From the NCBI GenBank assembly GCA_026414605.1, contig JAOAIP010000041.1, forward strand, positions 62,001 through 126,000: 64,000 nt of DNA, in the 5' to 3' direction. The DNA comes from Bacteroidia bacterium (GTDB lineage: Bacteria; Bacteroidota; Bacteroidia; B-17B0; Aurantibacillaceae). The notes below the pieces were generated by a model, which did no database searches, was not told the DNA's origin, and was given only the letters and a program-made list of their open reading frames with translations. Below, piece by piece: positions 1 through 10,136 of the stretch. Numbering within the stretch: position 1 is the stretch's first letter; each line of letters starts with the position of its first letter. Both the position numbers and the translations under genes were made by a program.

Positions 1-674
1 TTGGTGAAGAAAGATGGGAATGGGCATTTCCTGAAATAAATAGGACTATTGTAAATTCATTAAGTTATTTTATTGCCGAAGATGCAAAAGCATGTCGTTA
101 TCTATTAAAGCAAGCAGGTTATCCCGATATTTCAAAAGCAAACATTGTTGAATACAATGAACATTCTGATGATAGCAGTGTTGAACATCTCACAAAACCA
201 TTGTTAGAAGGGCATTCTATGGGATTAGTGAGCGAAGCAGGATGTCCTGTAATAGCAGATCCTGGAGATAGTATTGTTCGGTGGGCACATAGGCATTCTG
301 TAAATGTGGTTCCTCTTATTGGTGTAAGTTCTATTATGTTAGCAATAATGTCTGCTGGCTTATCTGGAAATAATTTTGCATTTAATGGTTATTTACCCAT
401 AGAAAACCATCATAGAATTAGAAAAATCAAAGAATTAGAACAATTTTCATACAGCAAAAAACAAGCACAATTTTTCATTGAAGCACCTTATAGAAATCAA
501 AAGTTGTTAAGTTTATTAATACAAGTTTTACATCCCGATACTTGGTTGTCTTTGGCTTGTGCTTTGTATACAAAAGAAAGTTTTATATCTACCAAAAGAA
601 TTAGTGAGTGGAAAAAATCATCACTTCCCAATATCCAAAAAAAACCATGTATTTTTGGGATAATGAAAGAGTGA
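1..674 (+). CDS. RsmI-like SAM-dependent methyltransferase (5'-truncated by window edge)
   Basis: The reading frame is open from base 3, so the N-terminus lies outside the window; an internal ATG at 201 is not the real start because homologous sequence continues upstream of it. It belongs to the tetrapyrrole-methylase fold family of RsmI, which 2'-O-methylates 16S rRNA C1402. Visible family features are the loop GLVSEAGCPVIADPGD, a segment like the RsmI G-x-S-s-x-x-x-A-l-x-x-S-G-L stretch, and FNGYLP close to the RsmI GFLP motif. The piece seen is about 224 residues. Bacteroidota often carry a short RsmI paralogue besides RsmI; this could be either, so no symbol is given. Confidence 0.8.
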   Translation, partial: GEERWEWAFPEINRTIVNSLSYFIAEDAKACRYLLKQAGYPDISKANIVEYNEHSDDSSVEHLTKPLLEGHSMGLVSEAGCPVIADPGDSIVRWAHRHSVNVVPLIGVSSIMLAIMSAGLSGNNFAFNGYLPIENHHRIRKIKELEQFSYSKKQAQFFIEAPYRNQKLLSLLIQVLHPDTWLSLACALYTKESFISTKRISEWKKSSLPNIQKKPCIFGIMKE

Positions 675-819
675 AATAAAGATATTAAAAACGGTTTTCT
701 TCATTTAATCATCAAAAAAAACATTTTATTCAAAGTTTTTTGTCATTCAAGCAAATCCGTTTTTTTACTATTTTTGTAATAATAAAATCATAACTATCGC
801 TAAATCCAAAAGAATTAAG

Positions 820-827
820 TAATTTTG
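820..827 (+). promoter_or_regulatory. Candidate -7 promoter element (TAATTTTG) of the U32 gene
   Basis: TAATTTTG matches the Bacteroidota -7 consensus TAnnTTTG and lies 25 bp before the ATG at 853. A second match, TATTTTTG, lies at 769-776. No well-spaced -33 TTTG is visible for either, so support is moderate. Confidence 0.45.
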
Positions 828-852
828 CAGGATTGAAAAACGACTACAATTT

Positions 853-2121
853 ATGGAAAAATTAGAACTAATGGCTCCTGCAGGGAGTTTTGAAGCATTA
901 ATGGCAGGGATCAAAGCAGGATGCAATTCTGTTTACTTTGGAGTAGAGCAATTAAATATGCGTGCTCGGTCTTCCATTAATTTTACTTTAGAAGATCTTA
1001 AAGAAATTACACAAATAGCCAAAGAAAACAACATTAAAACTTATATTACACTCAATACGATTGTTTACGATCACGACTTACGCCTAATGCGTGAAATTGT
1101 TGATGCTGCCAAAGAAAGCGGCATTAATGCTATCATTGCTTCCGACCATGCAGTGCTTAATTATTGTCGCAAAATAAACATGCCTGCTCATATTTCTACA
1201 CAATGTAATATCACCAACATAGAAGCCGTTGAGTTTTATTCTGCTTTTGCCGATGTAATGGTGCTTTCAAGAGAATTAAGTTTAAAACAAGTAGCCGATA
1301 TTGTGAGAGAAATTAAGCGTAGAGAAATCACTGGTCCTTCAGGCGAATTAGTTCGCATAGAAATTTTTGGACACGGGGCTTTATGTATGGCTGTATCAGG
1401 AAAGTGTTATTTAAGTTTACACTCTCACAACGCATCTGCTAATCGCGGGGCTTGTATTCAAAACTGCCGTAGGAGTTATATTGTTATTGACAAAGAAGAA
1501 GGTTACGAGTTAGAAATTGACAACGAATACATTATGTCTGCCAAGGATTTGTGCACTATTGATTTTCTTGACAAAATCATAGATGCAGGCGTGAGTGTTT
1601 TAAAAATAGAAGGACGTGGAAGGTCTGCCGATTATGTTTATGAAACCACAAAGTGTTACAGAGAAGCCATTGATAGTATTTATGAAGGCACTTATACACA
1701 AGAAAAAATAGAAGCGTGGAAGCAACGTCTATCCACTGTATTTAATCGCGGCTTTTGGGATGGTTATTATCTTGGAAGAAAAATGGGTGAATGGAGCAAA
1801 GAACACGGGTCCTCTGCAACAAAGAAAAAGATATTTTTAGGAACAGGTAGAAAATACTTTGACAAAATAAAAGTAGGAGAATTTGTTATGGAAACCCACT
1901 CATTAAAAATAGGAGATGAAGTCATCATCACGGGACCAAAAACTGGTGTGGTAAAAACTAAAGTTGAAGAAATAAGAGTAAATGATGTTCCTGTTAATGA
2001 AGTTCACAAAGGCACTGTATTTTCTATCAAAGTGCCTGAAAAAATATATCCATCGGATAAGTTGTACAAGTGGGTTGATGTGGTTCAAGAAAAGCCAATC
2101 ACAACCGAAATTAACAGTTAA
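853..2121 (+). CDS. trhP: U32 family protein, tRNA U34 hydroxylation enzyme TrhP-like
   Basis: 422 aa, close to the length of E. coli TrhP (YegQ). Family knowledge: TrhP-type U32 proteins install 5-hydroxyuridine at tRNA position 34 using prephenate and need Fe-S cluster supply; older annotation calls them peptidases or collagenases. The N-terminal MAPAGSFEALMAGIKAGC and the U32 signature EIFGHGALCMAVSGKC followed by YLS are clear, with further cysteines in NRGACIQNCR, consistent with a metal or Fe-S site. The C-terminal part (about residues 325-415) looks like the usual small beta domain. A ferredoxin gene follows 156 bp downstream on the same strand, possibly an electron or cluster donor (inference). 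Confidence 0.85.
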   Translation: MEKLELMAPAGSFEALMAGIKAGCNSVYFGVEQLNMRARSSINFTLEDLKEITQIAKENNIKTYITLNTIVYDHDLRLMREIVDAAKESGINAIIASDHAVLNYCRKINMPAHISTQCNITNIEAVEFYSAFADVMVLSRELSLKQVADIVREIKRREITGPSGELVRIEIFGHGALCMAVSGKCYLSLHSHNASANRGACIQNCRRSYIVIDKEEGYELEIDNEYIMSAKDLCTIDFLDKIIDAGVSVLKIEGRGRSADYVYETTKCYREAIDSIYEGTYTQEKIEAWKQRLSTVFNRGFWDGYYLGRKMGEWSKEHGSSATKKKIFLGTGRKYFDKIKVGEFVMETHSLKIGDEVIITGPKTGVVKTKVEEIRVNDVPVNEVHKGTVFSIKVPEKIYPSDKLYKWVDVVQEKPITTEINS

Positions 2122-2277
2122 TTATTAGTGGTTTTTAAAGATAAAAGTGGTAAGGATATTTTGTAAGATTTAGTGTATGGGTGAAAAACTTTCAAACTAC
2201 CCTCTTTCCATTTTTTAACCAGTGTATTCTTTGTAGTAAAATTACAATCAAGACAATAACGAAATGTTTTAAATAAG

Positions 2278-2523
2278 ATGAAAAAACAGGTAAGAATAAT
2301 TCATTATCGTCAAAAATGTATTGGCTGCAATGCCTGTGTAGAAGCGGCTGAACAAAGATGGCGTATGTCCAAAAAAGATGGGAAAAGTGTATTACTTGGA
2401 TCTAAAGAAAAGAAAGGTATTTACTCTGCTATTGTGAATGAACAAGAATATGAATCCAATCTGGAAGCCGCTAAAAATTGCCCTGTAAATATCATTAAGG
2501 TGGAGATAATAGAGAAAGGTTAG
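2278..2523 (+). CDS. Small [4Fe-4S] ferredoxin
   Basis: 81 aa with Cys14-x2-Cys17-x2-Cys20 (CIGCNAC) and a remote Cys68-Pro69. These four cysteines can bind one [4Fe-4S] cluster, as in monocluster ferredoxins; the second half of a bacterial 2x[4Fe-4S] ferredoxin is absent. The 47-residue insert between the third and fourth cysteine is rich in Lys. It is cytosolic, with no signal peptide. It lies downstream of the trhP-like gene and may serve it, but the 156-bp gap leaves co-transcription open. The ATG is preceded by an A-rich stretch and no Shine-Dalgarno. Confidence 0.85.
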   Translation: MKKQVRIIHYRQKCIGCNACVEAAEQRWRMSKKDGKSVLLGSKEKKGIYSAIVNEQEYESNLEAAKNCPVNIIKVEIIEKG

Positions 2524-2648
2524 AGGTATGTGTAAAATTGTAAATGGCTGCTTTTATAGAAATACAATAGCATTTTGAAAATGCGATCTTCTAAATAATG
2601 GTGATTTAAAGAATACTAAATGTAGTAATAACAACTCAAAGAAAAAAT

Positions 2649-4811
2649 CTACTTCTTTTTCCCTTTTAGTTTTTTATGTTGACCACTAAATATCTCTAAG
2701 TCAATTTGTTTTTTTAATAAATCAGCACTTTTAATTTTTACAAGAATTTCATCGCCAAGAGAATAAATTTTTCTATAATGTTTTCCTATGTATCTAAAAT
2801 TTTCAGGATCATAAATATAAAAATCATCTTTCATATCTTTAATTCGTATCATTCCTTCACATAAATTCTCTGTAATCTCTGCATATATTCCCCATTCTGT
2901 AACACCTGTAATCACTGCATTGAACACTTCTCCCACTTTGTCCATCATATATTCTACTTGTTTGTACTTCACAGACGCACGTTCTGCATCGGTTGCCACA
3001 CGCTCTCTTTCAGAAGAATGTTTACAAAAGTATTCTAACTCTTCTTTATTAGAATACATTCCTTCATTCAGTCGGGCTTCTAATAGGCGATGCACCAACA
3101 CATCAGGATATCTACGAATAGGGGATGTAAAATGTGTATAATGTTCAAATCCTAAACCATAGTGCCCGATATTGTTAGTGGAATAAATGGCTTTTGCCAT
3201 ACTTCTAATGGCCAGCATTTCTATCATATTGGCTTCTTTTTTGCCCTTGACTTCTTGTAATACTTTATTGATGGAACTCACTGTTTTTTCAGGATTGCGA
3301 ATATCTACTTTATAGCCAAAGCGGGCACATATCTTTGCAAACTCTTCTAATTTTTCTTCTGATGGCGAGTCGTGCACTCTATACACCGATCCATATTTTT
3401 TTCTATCTTTTTTATCAATATAATCAGGGACTTCGCTTAAAAATTTTGCTACTGATTTGTTGGCTAACAGCATAAAATCTTCTATTAAACGATGGGCATC
3501 TTGCTGAATTTTGAAATACACTCCTGTTGGAATACCGCTTTCATCAAGGTGAAATTTGACTTCTACTTTATCAAAAATAATAGACCCTTTTTTATATCTT
3601 TCTTCTCGCATTTTTTTGGCCAACTTATCCAATAAGAGTAATTCCTCCACAAAGTCGCCTTTTTTTGTTTCTAAAATTTTTTGAACTTCTTCATAAGTAA
3701 ATCGTCTGTTGCTATGAATGATTGTTTTTCCAAACCATTGATGATGAATGCGGGCTTGTTCGTCCATTAAAAACACCGCACTAAAGCATAATCTATCTTC
3801 ATTAGGACGAAGTGAACATACATTATTACTTAATTTTTCGGGCAACATTGGAATCGTTCTATCTACAAGGTATACAGAAGTACCACGTAAAAATGCCTCT
3901 TTATCTAACTCGGTATGTGGCTTTACATAATGAGATACATCCGCTATATGAACTCCAATTTCCCACAATCCACTATGGTGTTTTTGAATAGACAGTGCAT
4001 CGTCAAAATCTTTTGCATCAACAGGATCTATGGTAAACGTCAGAACATCTCTAAAATCACGACGTTTACGAATTTCTTCTGATGGAATAGTTTCAGGAAT
4101 GGCTTCTGATTCAGCAATTACTTCATCGGGAAATTTATCTGTAAGTCCATATTCAAACATTATAGCGTGCATTTCTGTTTCGTGCTTACCGGGCTTACCC
4201 AATACTTTCACCACTTTACCAATGGGATTTTTATCTCCATCTTTCCAATCAATCAATTCTACTACTACTTTATCTCCATTTTTTGCCCCATTGATATGTT
4301 TTTCTCGTATAAAAAAATCTTTGTGTAGTTTAATAAAATCAGGAACGACAAAGGCATAATCATCCTTAATTTGGATATTTCCAACAAATTGGTTCTTAGA
4401 TCGTTTAATAACCTCTACTACTTTTCCTGCCAACTTTTTTTTCTTTTTTTCAAGCAATTTAACTTTTACATAGTCCCCGTGAAACGCTTTACCTGTGTCT
4501 TCTGCACTAATGTAAATATCTTCGTGCCCATCTTCGGTAAGCAAATAAGCATCGCTACGATTTGTAAATTCAATAATACCCACTACATATTGGTCAGGTT
4601 TCTTAAAACAATATTTACCTTTTTTTTGCTCGGTTACTAAACCATTTTTGTGCAATTCTTTAATTACATTTTCCACTTCTTCTTTTGTAAGTGGTATGCG
4701 TGATTTTAATTTTCCTGCAATTTGCTTATAGTTAAAGGATTTAGGATAATTCTTTTTTAATTCATCTAAAATTAAAGTATAGATATTTGTTTCTTTGTTT
4801 TTGTTTGACAT
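2649..4811 (-). CDS. rnr: Ribonuclease R (3'-5' exoribonuclease)
   Basis: 720 aa; E. coli RNase R is longer (813 aa), mainly at its ends. It degrades structured RNA processively from the 3' end in the cytosol. Order seen: winged-helix-like N-terminus (about 1-68), cold-shock/OB domains (about 75-235), RNB catalytic domain with TIDPVDAKDFDDALS (about 260-275) holding the metal-binding aspartates, and a C-terminal S1 domain (about 625-705), ending in a Lys-rich tail. Start ATG at 4811 lies 19 bp after TATATTCG on the minus strand (4831-4838), one base off the -7 consensus. Confidence 0.95.
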   Translation of the reverse strand: MSNKNKETNIYTLILDELKKNYPKSFNYKQIAGKLKSRIPLTKEEVENVIKELHKNGLVTEQKKGKYCFKKPDQYVVGIIEFTNRSDAYLLTEDGHEDIYISAEDTGKAFHGDYVKVKLLEKKKKKLAGKVVEVIKRSKNQFVGNIQIKDDYAFVVPDFIKLHKDFFIREKHINGAKNGDKVVVELIDWKDGDKNPIGKVVKVLGKPGKHETEMHAIMFEYGLTDKFPDEVIAESEAIPETIPSEEIRKRRDFRDVLTFTIDPVDAKDFDDALSIQKHHSGLWEIGVHIADVSHYVKPHTELDKEAFLRGTSVYLVDRTIPMLPEKLSNNVCSLRPNEDRLCFSAVFLMDEQARIHHQWFGKTIIHSNRRFTYEEVQKILETKKGDFVEELLLLDKLAKKMREERYKKGSIIFDKVEVKFHLDESGIPTGVYFKIQQDAHRLIEDFMLLANKSVAKFLSEVPDYIDKKDRKKYGSVYRVHDSPSEEKLEEFAKICARFGYKVDIRNPEKTVSSINKVLQEVKGKKEANMIEMLAIRSMAKAIYSTNNIGHYGLGFEHYTHFTSPIRRYPDVLVHRLLEARLNEGMYSNKEELEYFCKHSSERERVATDAERASVKYKQVEYMMDKVGEVFNAVITGVTEWGIYAEITENLCEGMIRIKDMKDDFYIYDPENFRYIGKHYRKIYSLGDEILVKIKSADLLKKQIDLEIFSGQHKKLKGKKK

Positions 4812-5087
4812 CGTATAATTTATTTTTTTGCGAATATACGGAAATTGTTGATGATTGATGGTGAGTGGTTAATTGTAAGTAATTTGTTTTGGGAATAATA
4901 AACAATAATGTTTCGTATTTAAATATAATTTGTTCTGAAAAACAAAGAATAATCGCATCAACAGTACTTTTTTATAAATATCCATTCTACTCTTATTTTC
5001 TATTCATCGCAAAAAATTGTTTATTTATCTAAATACTATTAGCACTATTGTGTTATTTATCTTTTATTTGTGCCGCAAAATTTTTTT

Positions 5088-7268
5088 ATGAGAAAAATGA
5101 AACAACTTCTTACATTTGGCCTTTCTTTTGGAATCATTACAAGCGTCCTTGCAGATGAAGGCATGTGGTTGCCCTTTTTAATAGGCGAAAAGACCTATCA
5201 AGATATGGTAAAAAAAGGATTAAAACTTACTAAGGAACAAATTTTCAGTGCAAACAAATCTTCTTTAAAAGATGCGGTTATTATTTTTGGTGGCGGCTGT
5301 ACTGGTGAAATAGTAAGCAATAAAGGACTAATATTTACCAATCATCACTGCGGATACGATGCCATTGCAAAAGTCAGTACCGTTGAACACAATTATTTAA
5401 AAAATGGTTTTTGGGCAAAAAACCTAAACGAAGAAATACACGTTCCTGGCTTAACCGTTCAATTTTTAGAAAGAATCAAGGATGTAACGGACAAAGTAAA
5501 TAATGAATTAAAAAACGTAGATGCTCTTAAAACCCTTAGTGAATTACCTAAAATACTAAATAGATTGGCACAACAAGAATTGAGTGAAGACGAAAAGAAA
5601 ACCAATTGTGAAGCACGCATTGTTCCAATGTTTTCGGGCAATCAATACATTTTATTTGTATACAAAAGATATAAAGATGTAAGATTGGTAGGAACGCCTT
5701 CTGAAAGTTTAGGAAAATTTGGTGGTGACACAGACAATTGGGAATGGCCAAGACACACGGCGGACTTTAGCATCTTTCGTATATATGCCGATAAAAATGG
5801 ACAACCTGCAGATTATTCCCCCGACAATATCCCCCTTACTCCAAAATATGTTATCCCCGTCAACATCAAAGGCATTAAAGAAAATAGTTATGCCATGACA
5901 ATGGGCTTTCCTGGTGGAACCAATCGCTTTGAAACTTCTTATGGTGTGGAATTAAAAACCAGTATAGAAAATCCAAGTACTGTAGAACTTCGTGATATTC
6001 GCTTAAAAAACATGATGGAAGAAATGAAAAAAAGCGAAGCAGTAAAATTGAAATTAGCATCGTATTATGCTCGTGTAGCCAACTATTGGAAATTTTTTGA
6101 TGGCGAAAATAAACAACTTTTGAAATACAAAGTTTACGAACAGAAAAAAAACGATGAACAAAAATTCATAGAATGGGCAAAACAAAACAATAAAACAGAG
6201 TATATTAACTTAATGCAAGAATTTGAACAATGCTTTAATAACTGGAAGCCCTATAGCAAAGCCCGAATCTATTTTCAAGAAGGGATATTGGGTAGCCAAT
6301 TGTTTTCTTACACTTACCGTTTATTATCCTTGCTACAACTATCAAAAGAAGATATTACAAAAAACAAAACACAATATCTTGAACAAGTAAAAGAATTAAA
6401 TAAGGAAATTGATTTGCCTTCTGATCAAAAAAATACGGCTGTTTTATTGAAAAAATACAAAGATGATATTGATGCACAATTTGTCCCCTCTAATGTTTAC
6501 GACAAAATTAGCAAAGATATTAGTATGACCAGCAATGACCAAAGTTCACTAACCGCTTATCAAAACTTTGTTAATGATTTATACAAAAACACCATCTTAT
6601 TAAAGCCAAGTGAATTTGAAAAGTGGCTGGAAAATCCTGATAAATCGGTACTTGAAAAAGATCCCGCTTTCTCAGTTTTAAATGCTTTTTATCAAATAGT
6701 TTCAACCAAAATTCTTCCTGAATACAACAAGTTTCAAAATTGTAATTTCTTATTGCAACAAAAATATCAAAAAGGATTAATAGAAATGTACAAAGGCAAA
6801 AAAGAATTTTATCCAGATGCCAATTTTACAATGCGTTTGTCTTATGGTGTTGTAAAGCCATATAGCCCCAAAGATGCTGTATTTTACAAAGAAATTTGCA
6901 CGATCAAAGGTGTTTTAGAAAAATACAAACCAGGTGATTATGAATTTGACTTACCAAAAGATTTTGTTGAAACGGCTACTAAAAAGGACTTTGGAAATTA
7001 TGCTGATAAAAGCATCAATGACATTGTAGTTACTTATATCACCACTAATGATATTACGGGCGGAAACTCTGGTTCTCCTGTCTTAAATGGAAAAGGCGAA
7101 TTGATTGGTTTGGCTTTTGATGGCAATTATGAAGCACTTAGCCACAAGATTCATTTTGATGCACAATACAATCGTACAATATGTGTAGATATTCGCTATG
7201 TGTTGTGGATCATAGAAAAAATCGGCAAAGCCGATAACCTTATCAAAGAATTAAAAATTGTGGCGTAA
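5088..7268 (+). CDS. S46 family dipeptidyl-peptidase (DPP7/DPP11 type), exported
   Basis: About 726 aa. S46 enzymes are periplasmic serine peptidases that remove dipeptides from oligopeptides, typical of Bacteroidota that live on protein. The chymotrypsin-like catalytic residues are visible: His in GLIFTNHHCGYDAI, the DTDNWEWPRHTADF block, and the nucleophile Ser in GGNSGSPV. A Sec signal peptide (MRKMKQLLTFGLSFGIITS, cleavage near VLA/DEG) supports starts at ATG 5088 or 5097; a GTG at 5070 would add six residues before the charged region and is less likely. Whether it prefers hydrophobic (DPP7) or acidic (DPP11) P1 residues cannot be judged here. It is monocistronic. Confidence 0.93.
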   Translation: MRKMKQLLTFGLSFGIITSVLADEGMWLPFLIGEKTYQDMVKKGLKLTKEQIFSANKSSLKDAVIIFGGGCTGEIVSNKGLIFTNHHCGYDAIAKVSTVEHNYLKNGFWAKNLNEEIHVPGLTVQFLERIKDVTDKVNNELKNVDALKTLSELPKILNRLAQQELSEDEKKTNCEARIVPMFSGNQYILFVYKRYKDVRLVGTPSESLGKFGGDTDNWEWPRHTADFSIFRIYADKNGQPADYSPDNIPLTPKYVIPVNIKGIKENSYAMTMGFPGGTNRFETSYGVELKTSIENPSTVELRDIRLKNMMEEMKKSEAVKLKLASYYARVANYWKFFDGENKQLLKYKVYEQKKNDEQKFIEWAKQNNKTEYINLMQEFEQCFNNWKPYSKARIYFQEGILGSQLFSYTYRLLSLLQLSKEDITKNKTQYLEQVKELNKEIDLPSDQKNTAVLLKKYKDDIDAQFVPSNVYDKISKDISMTSNDQSSLTAYQNFVNDLYKNTILLKPSEFEKWLENPDKSVLEKDPAFSVLNAFYQIVSTKILPEYNKFQNCNFLLQQKYQKGLIEMYKGKKEFYPDANFTMRLSYGVVKPYSPKDAVFYKEICTIKGVLEKYKPGDYEFDLPKDFVETATKKDFGNYADKSINDIVVTYITTNDITGGNSGSPVLNGKGELIGLAFDGNYEALSHKIHFDAQYNRTICVDIRYVLWIIEKIGKADNLIKELKIVA

Positions 7269-7507
7269 AAAACGATTAATTGTTATTGAGTGCTGAATTG
7301 GATTTGAATTTGTATGTACCCTTTTATCATTTTTGTAAAAATATCCATTTAAGTTAAGTAGCAATGGACTTTAATCCATCCTTAACAATATAATGCAAAA
7401 TAGTGCCTACAGCACTTATTAAATACATATCTACTAAAAGTTTACTAAACCCCTCAAAAAACACAAAATACGTTTGCATTAATCTGGAAACAAATGATAG
7501 TTGCTAA

Positions 7508-8263
7508 TTAAAAAATAGCATTGTTTGACGCCAATAAATTATAATAAACAAATGGCTTGTATTCAAGGTTTTCTTCAAACTTATCATCTATTAGTTGGAC
7601 GCCATTTTTTTCTATCAAATAAATATAAGAAAAAAGTTGTTTTAATTGTTGTAAATAACTTGTAGCCGAAGAACCTGCTTTTTGAATACCATACGGCCAA
7701 AACTCTGTAATCATAGACACTTGCGGATTTTTTTGAATCGTTTGCAACATTCCTTGAATAGCAATGGGCTCAAATCCCTGAATATCCATTTTGATAAGGC
7801 AAAGACGGATGTTGCTATTAATCATTTGAAAATAATCATCTAAAGTAATACAATCAATTTGATACGCTTGTTGAACATCGTCCGATGGATAGGTTCTATG
7901 ATCTACATTCAAAGGTGAATGATATAAAGTTATTTTTCCTGAATGATTTGAAATGGCCTTGTTTTCTATTTTCACATTATTCAAATGTAAGGTATTCCTT
8001 TTTAATTTTTCAAAATTATCTACATCGGGCTCAAAAGCAAATACCTTTCCATTATCGCCGACAATTTTAGAAAACAACAGCGTGTAAAATCCCACATTAG
8101 CACCTATATCTACTACACTATCATTTTTGTGTAAAATTTTTTGAATACACTCTATTTCTATTTTTTCTTGTTGTTTTTTGTAATAAAAATACACGGGCTG
8201 ATACATCATGTAAGCGTGTTTGTACAGCCATTCTCCTATTTTTAAGTGAAAAGGAATGTTCAT
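7508..8263 (-). CDS. FkbM family methyltransferase
   Basis: 251 aa. FkbM proteins are class I SAM-dependent O-methyltransferases, often modifying sugars of surface polysaccharides. Motif I is VVDIGANVGFYTLL, followed by FAFEPD and the family-typical LIKMDIQGFEPIAIQG. There is no signal peptide. It starts 9 bp after the stop of the upstream membrane glycosyltransferase gene (8273-9982), so the two are very likely one operon and may act on the same glycan; the substrate is unknown. Confidence 0.85.
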   Translation of the reverse strand: MNIPFHLKIGEWLYKHAYMMYQPVYFYYKKQQEKIEIECIQKILHKNDSVVDIGANVGFYTLLFSKIVGDNGKVFAFEPDVDNFEKLKRNTLHLNNVKIENKAISNHSGKITLYHSPLNVDHRTYPSDDVQQAYQIDCITLDDYFQMINSNIRLCLIKMDIQGFEPIAIQGMLQTIQKNPQVSMITEFWPYGIQKAGSSATSYLQQLKQLFSYIYLIEKNGVQLIDDKFEENLEYKPFVYYNLLASNNAIF

Positions 8264-8272
8264 CTTGATGAA

Positions 8273-9982
8273 TTACTTTAAATTTTCAGGATAATGAATT
8301 TCGTAGACATAACAAGATTCTACTTCACCTTCTGTATGAATAAGTTTTAAGGATTCAGGGTATTTTTTAGAAATGGGCTCTAATATATTATGTATCGTGT
8401 TGATGACTTGACCTGTGTTTTTGGTAGGATCTACTCTTAAATTGGCCAATAAAATGTGCGTTACTTTATTGTCTTTGAAAAATATCAAAGCACTATCAGG
8501 ATTAGATTGATTGGTTTCAGGATCTTTTTTAATGACACTATAAATAGGAAAGAATTTTCTTTTGCCATAAATAAAACTCATTGGGGCTTTTCTACTGGCT
8601 ACATAAGCCGTTTCAGGCAAGTTTTTCCCACACCATTCACTTGCTTTCAAAAAGTTTTGCCAATCCGGTGTATAGCCATAATAAATATCTCCTTGTAAAT
8701 TTTTAATTACAATAGGGATATTATTAATACCTCTCTTAATAGTAGAAATCATCATTGAAGCAATAAAAATAAATATCAAAAGTGTGTATACTTTTTTCCA
8801 AAAAACAGATGTGTGAAATACTTGATAAAATAAATAAAAATAAACTAATAATAAAACAGGCATTGCCACCATTATTATTCTTGGCTGATCCCACCTTGCT
8901 TGCAAAATAACAAAAGACAAAGCCATCAAACCAAGTGTATAAATAGAAGAAAACAACAAAAGATAGTGTTTTTGTTTATAAATCTTCCAAGAACCCCACA
9001 AAAACATCCCCCACATTAATAATGCAAGTATTCCATACGTGTCGGTGCTTTGTTCATTCATCCATCCAATGATTTGAAAAAATCTTTTACTTAAATACAA
9101 TTCGCTATTATCCAAAAATCTTTGAATAAACCCTGCAAAATCTTCTTGTCCCAAAGAAGCATCATAAGGATCTTTTTGTAATAATATCTTGGATTGATTA
9201 GAATATTGACTCACATTTCCAAATACCAAACGAATCAATAATTTGTAAGGTAAATAAAAAACCAACCAAGAAAGAATAGAATAAACAACGGCTTTTTTAT
9301 CTTTTATTATCCAAAGAAAGAAAAGAACAATTGTAGGAATTAAAACAATGGCACCACTTCTTGTTATCATTAATAAAAAAACAGAAAGACCAATTAAAAG
9401 ATATTCTTTATATAAATGCTTAAAATCTTTGTGTTGCAAATGCACATATCTATCTAAAAACAAACGAACAACATAAAACAAAAGTCCTTGAAAAAACATA
9501 AACATTGATTCTGTAAAAGTCATTGAAGAAAAGTAAATAATATGATGATTTCCTGAAACAAAAAACATTACAGGCAATAACACAACAAAAGGCACTTTTT
9601 TAAAGAATGCTTTAAAATAAAAATAAACAGATAGCAATAAAAACAAAACATTAAACAGTTTGAAAACAATAAGTTTAAATCCAAATAATTTCATCAAAAC
9701 AGCCAAAAACATTGGATAAAAAGGAGCATTTGCAGTATAAAAATAGTTTGGAAATTCTGTAACAAATCTATATGCGGCTTCTATGTACAAAGCATCATCG
9801 TGGGCTTCACTAATCCGTGCATTAAAATTTATCATTGCCATCAACAATGCCCATCCCAAAAAGAAAAGCAAAATACTTCTTTCTGAATATCTTTCAGGCA
9901 ATTGATTAATTTTATCAAACCAAGTAATTGACTTAATCGTTTTTTTATCTTTTGAAATGCTTGTTTGTTTTTTATTTTTCAT
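8273..9982 (-). CDS. GT39/ArnT-like polytopic membrane glycosyltransferase
   Basis: 569 aa from ATG 9982, with many hydrophobic segments. The first periplasmic loop carries acidic residues in SEAHDDALYIEAAYRF and then NAPFYPMFLAVL, as in GT-C fold glycosyltransferases (PMT/ArnT/GT39), which transfer sugars from polyprenyl phosphate donors. A longer frame reaches 10075 but would run through the -7 element TATTTTTG (9990-9997), so the ATG at 9982 after the promoter is chosen. It is followed closely by the FkbM methyltransferase gene. Acceptor and donor are not predictable. Confidence 0.72.
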   Translation of the reverse strand: MKNKKQTSISKDKKTIKSITWFDKINQLPERYSERSILLFFLGWALLMAMINFNARISEAHDDALYIEAAYRFVTEFPNYFYTANAPFYPMFLAVLMKLFGFKLIVFKLFNVLFLLLSVYFYFKAFFKKVPFVVLLPVMFFVSGNHHIIYFSSMTFTESMFMFFQGLLFYVVRLFLDRYVHLQHKDFKHLYKEYLLIGLSVFLLMITRSGAIVLIPTIVLFFLWIIKDKKAVVYSILSWLVFYLPYKLLIRLVFGNVSQYSNQSKILLQKDPYDASLGQEDFAGFIQRFLDNSELYLSKRFFQIIGWMNEQSTDTYGILALLMWGMFLWGSWKIYKQKHYLLLFSSIYTLGLMALSFVILQARWDQPRIIMVAMPVLLLVYFYLFYQVFHTSVFWKKVYTLLIFIFIASMMISTIKRGINNIPIVIKNLQGDIYYGYTPDWQNFLKASEWCGKNLPETAYVASRKAPMSFIYGKRKFFPIYSVIKKDPETNQSNPDSALIFFKDNKVTHILLANLRVDPTKNTGQVINTIHNILEPISKKYPESLKLIHTEGEVESCYVYEIHYPENLK

Positions 9983-9989
9983 AACAAGG

Positions 9990-9997
9990 CAAAAATA
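9990..9997 (-). promoter_or_regulatory. -7 promoter element (TATTTTTG) of the glycosyltransferase-FkbM operon
   Basis: Reads TATTTTTG on the minus strand, an exact TAnnTTTG match, only 7 bp before the ATG at 9982. This implies a leader of a few bases at most. Confidence 0.55.
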
Positions 9998-10123
9998 CAA
10001 ATAATTCAAGTAATGATGATGGAAGAATGAACAAGTAAACAATTTTAGTATTAGTCCATTCTTGGTCTTGTACATAAAGAACGTATTACTTTCAACTTTT
10101 AACTTTCAACTAATATTAATTAT

Positions 10124-10131
10124 TATCTTTG
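10124..10131 (+). promoter_or_regulatory. -7 promoter element (TATCTTTG) of dusB
   Basis: Exact TAnnTTTG match ending 5 bp before the dusB ATG at 10137; the transcript should be leaderless or nearly so. No clear -33 TTTG is seen. Confidence 0.55.
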
Positions 10132-10136
10132 CAGCA

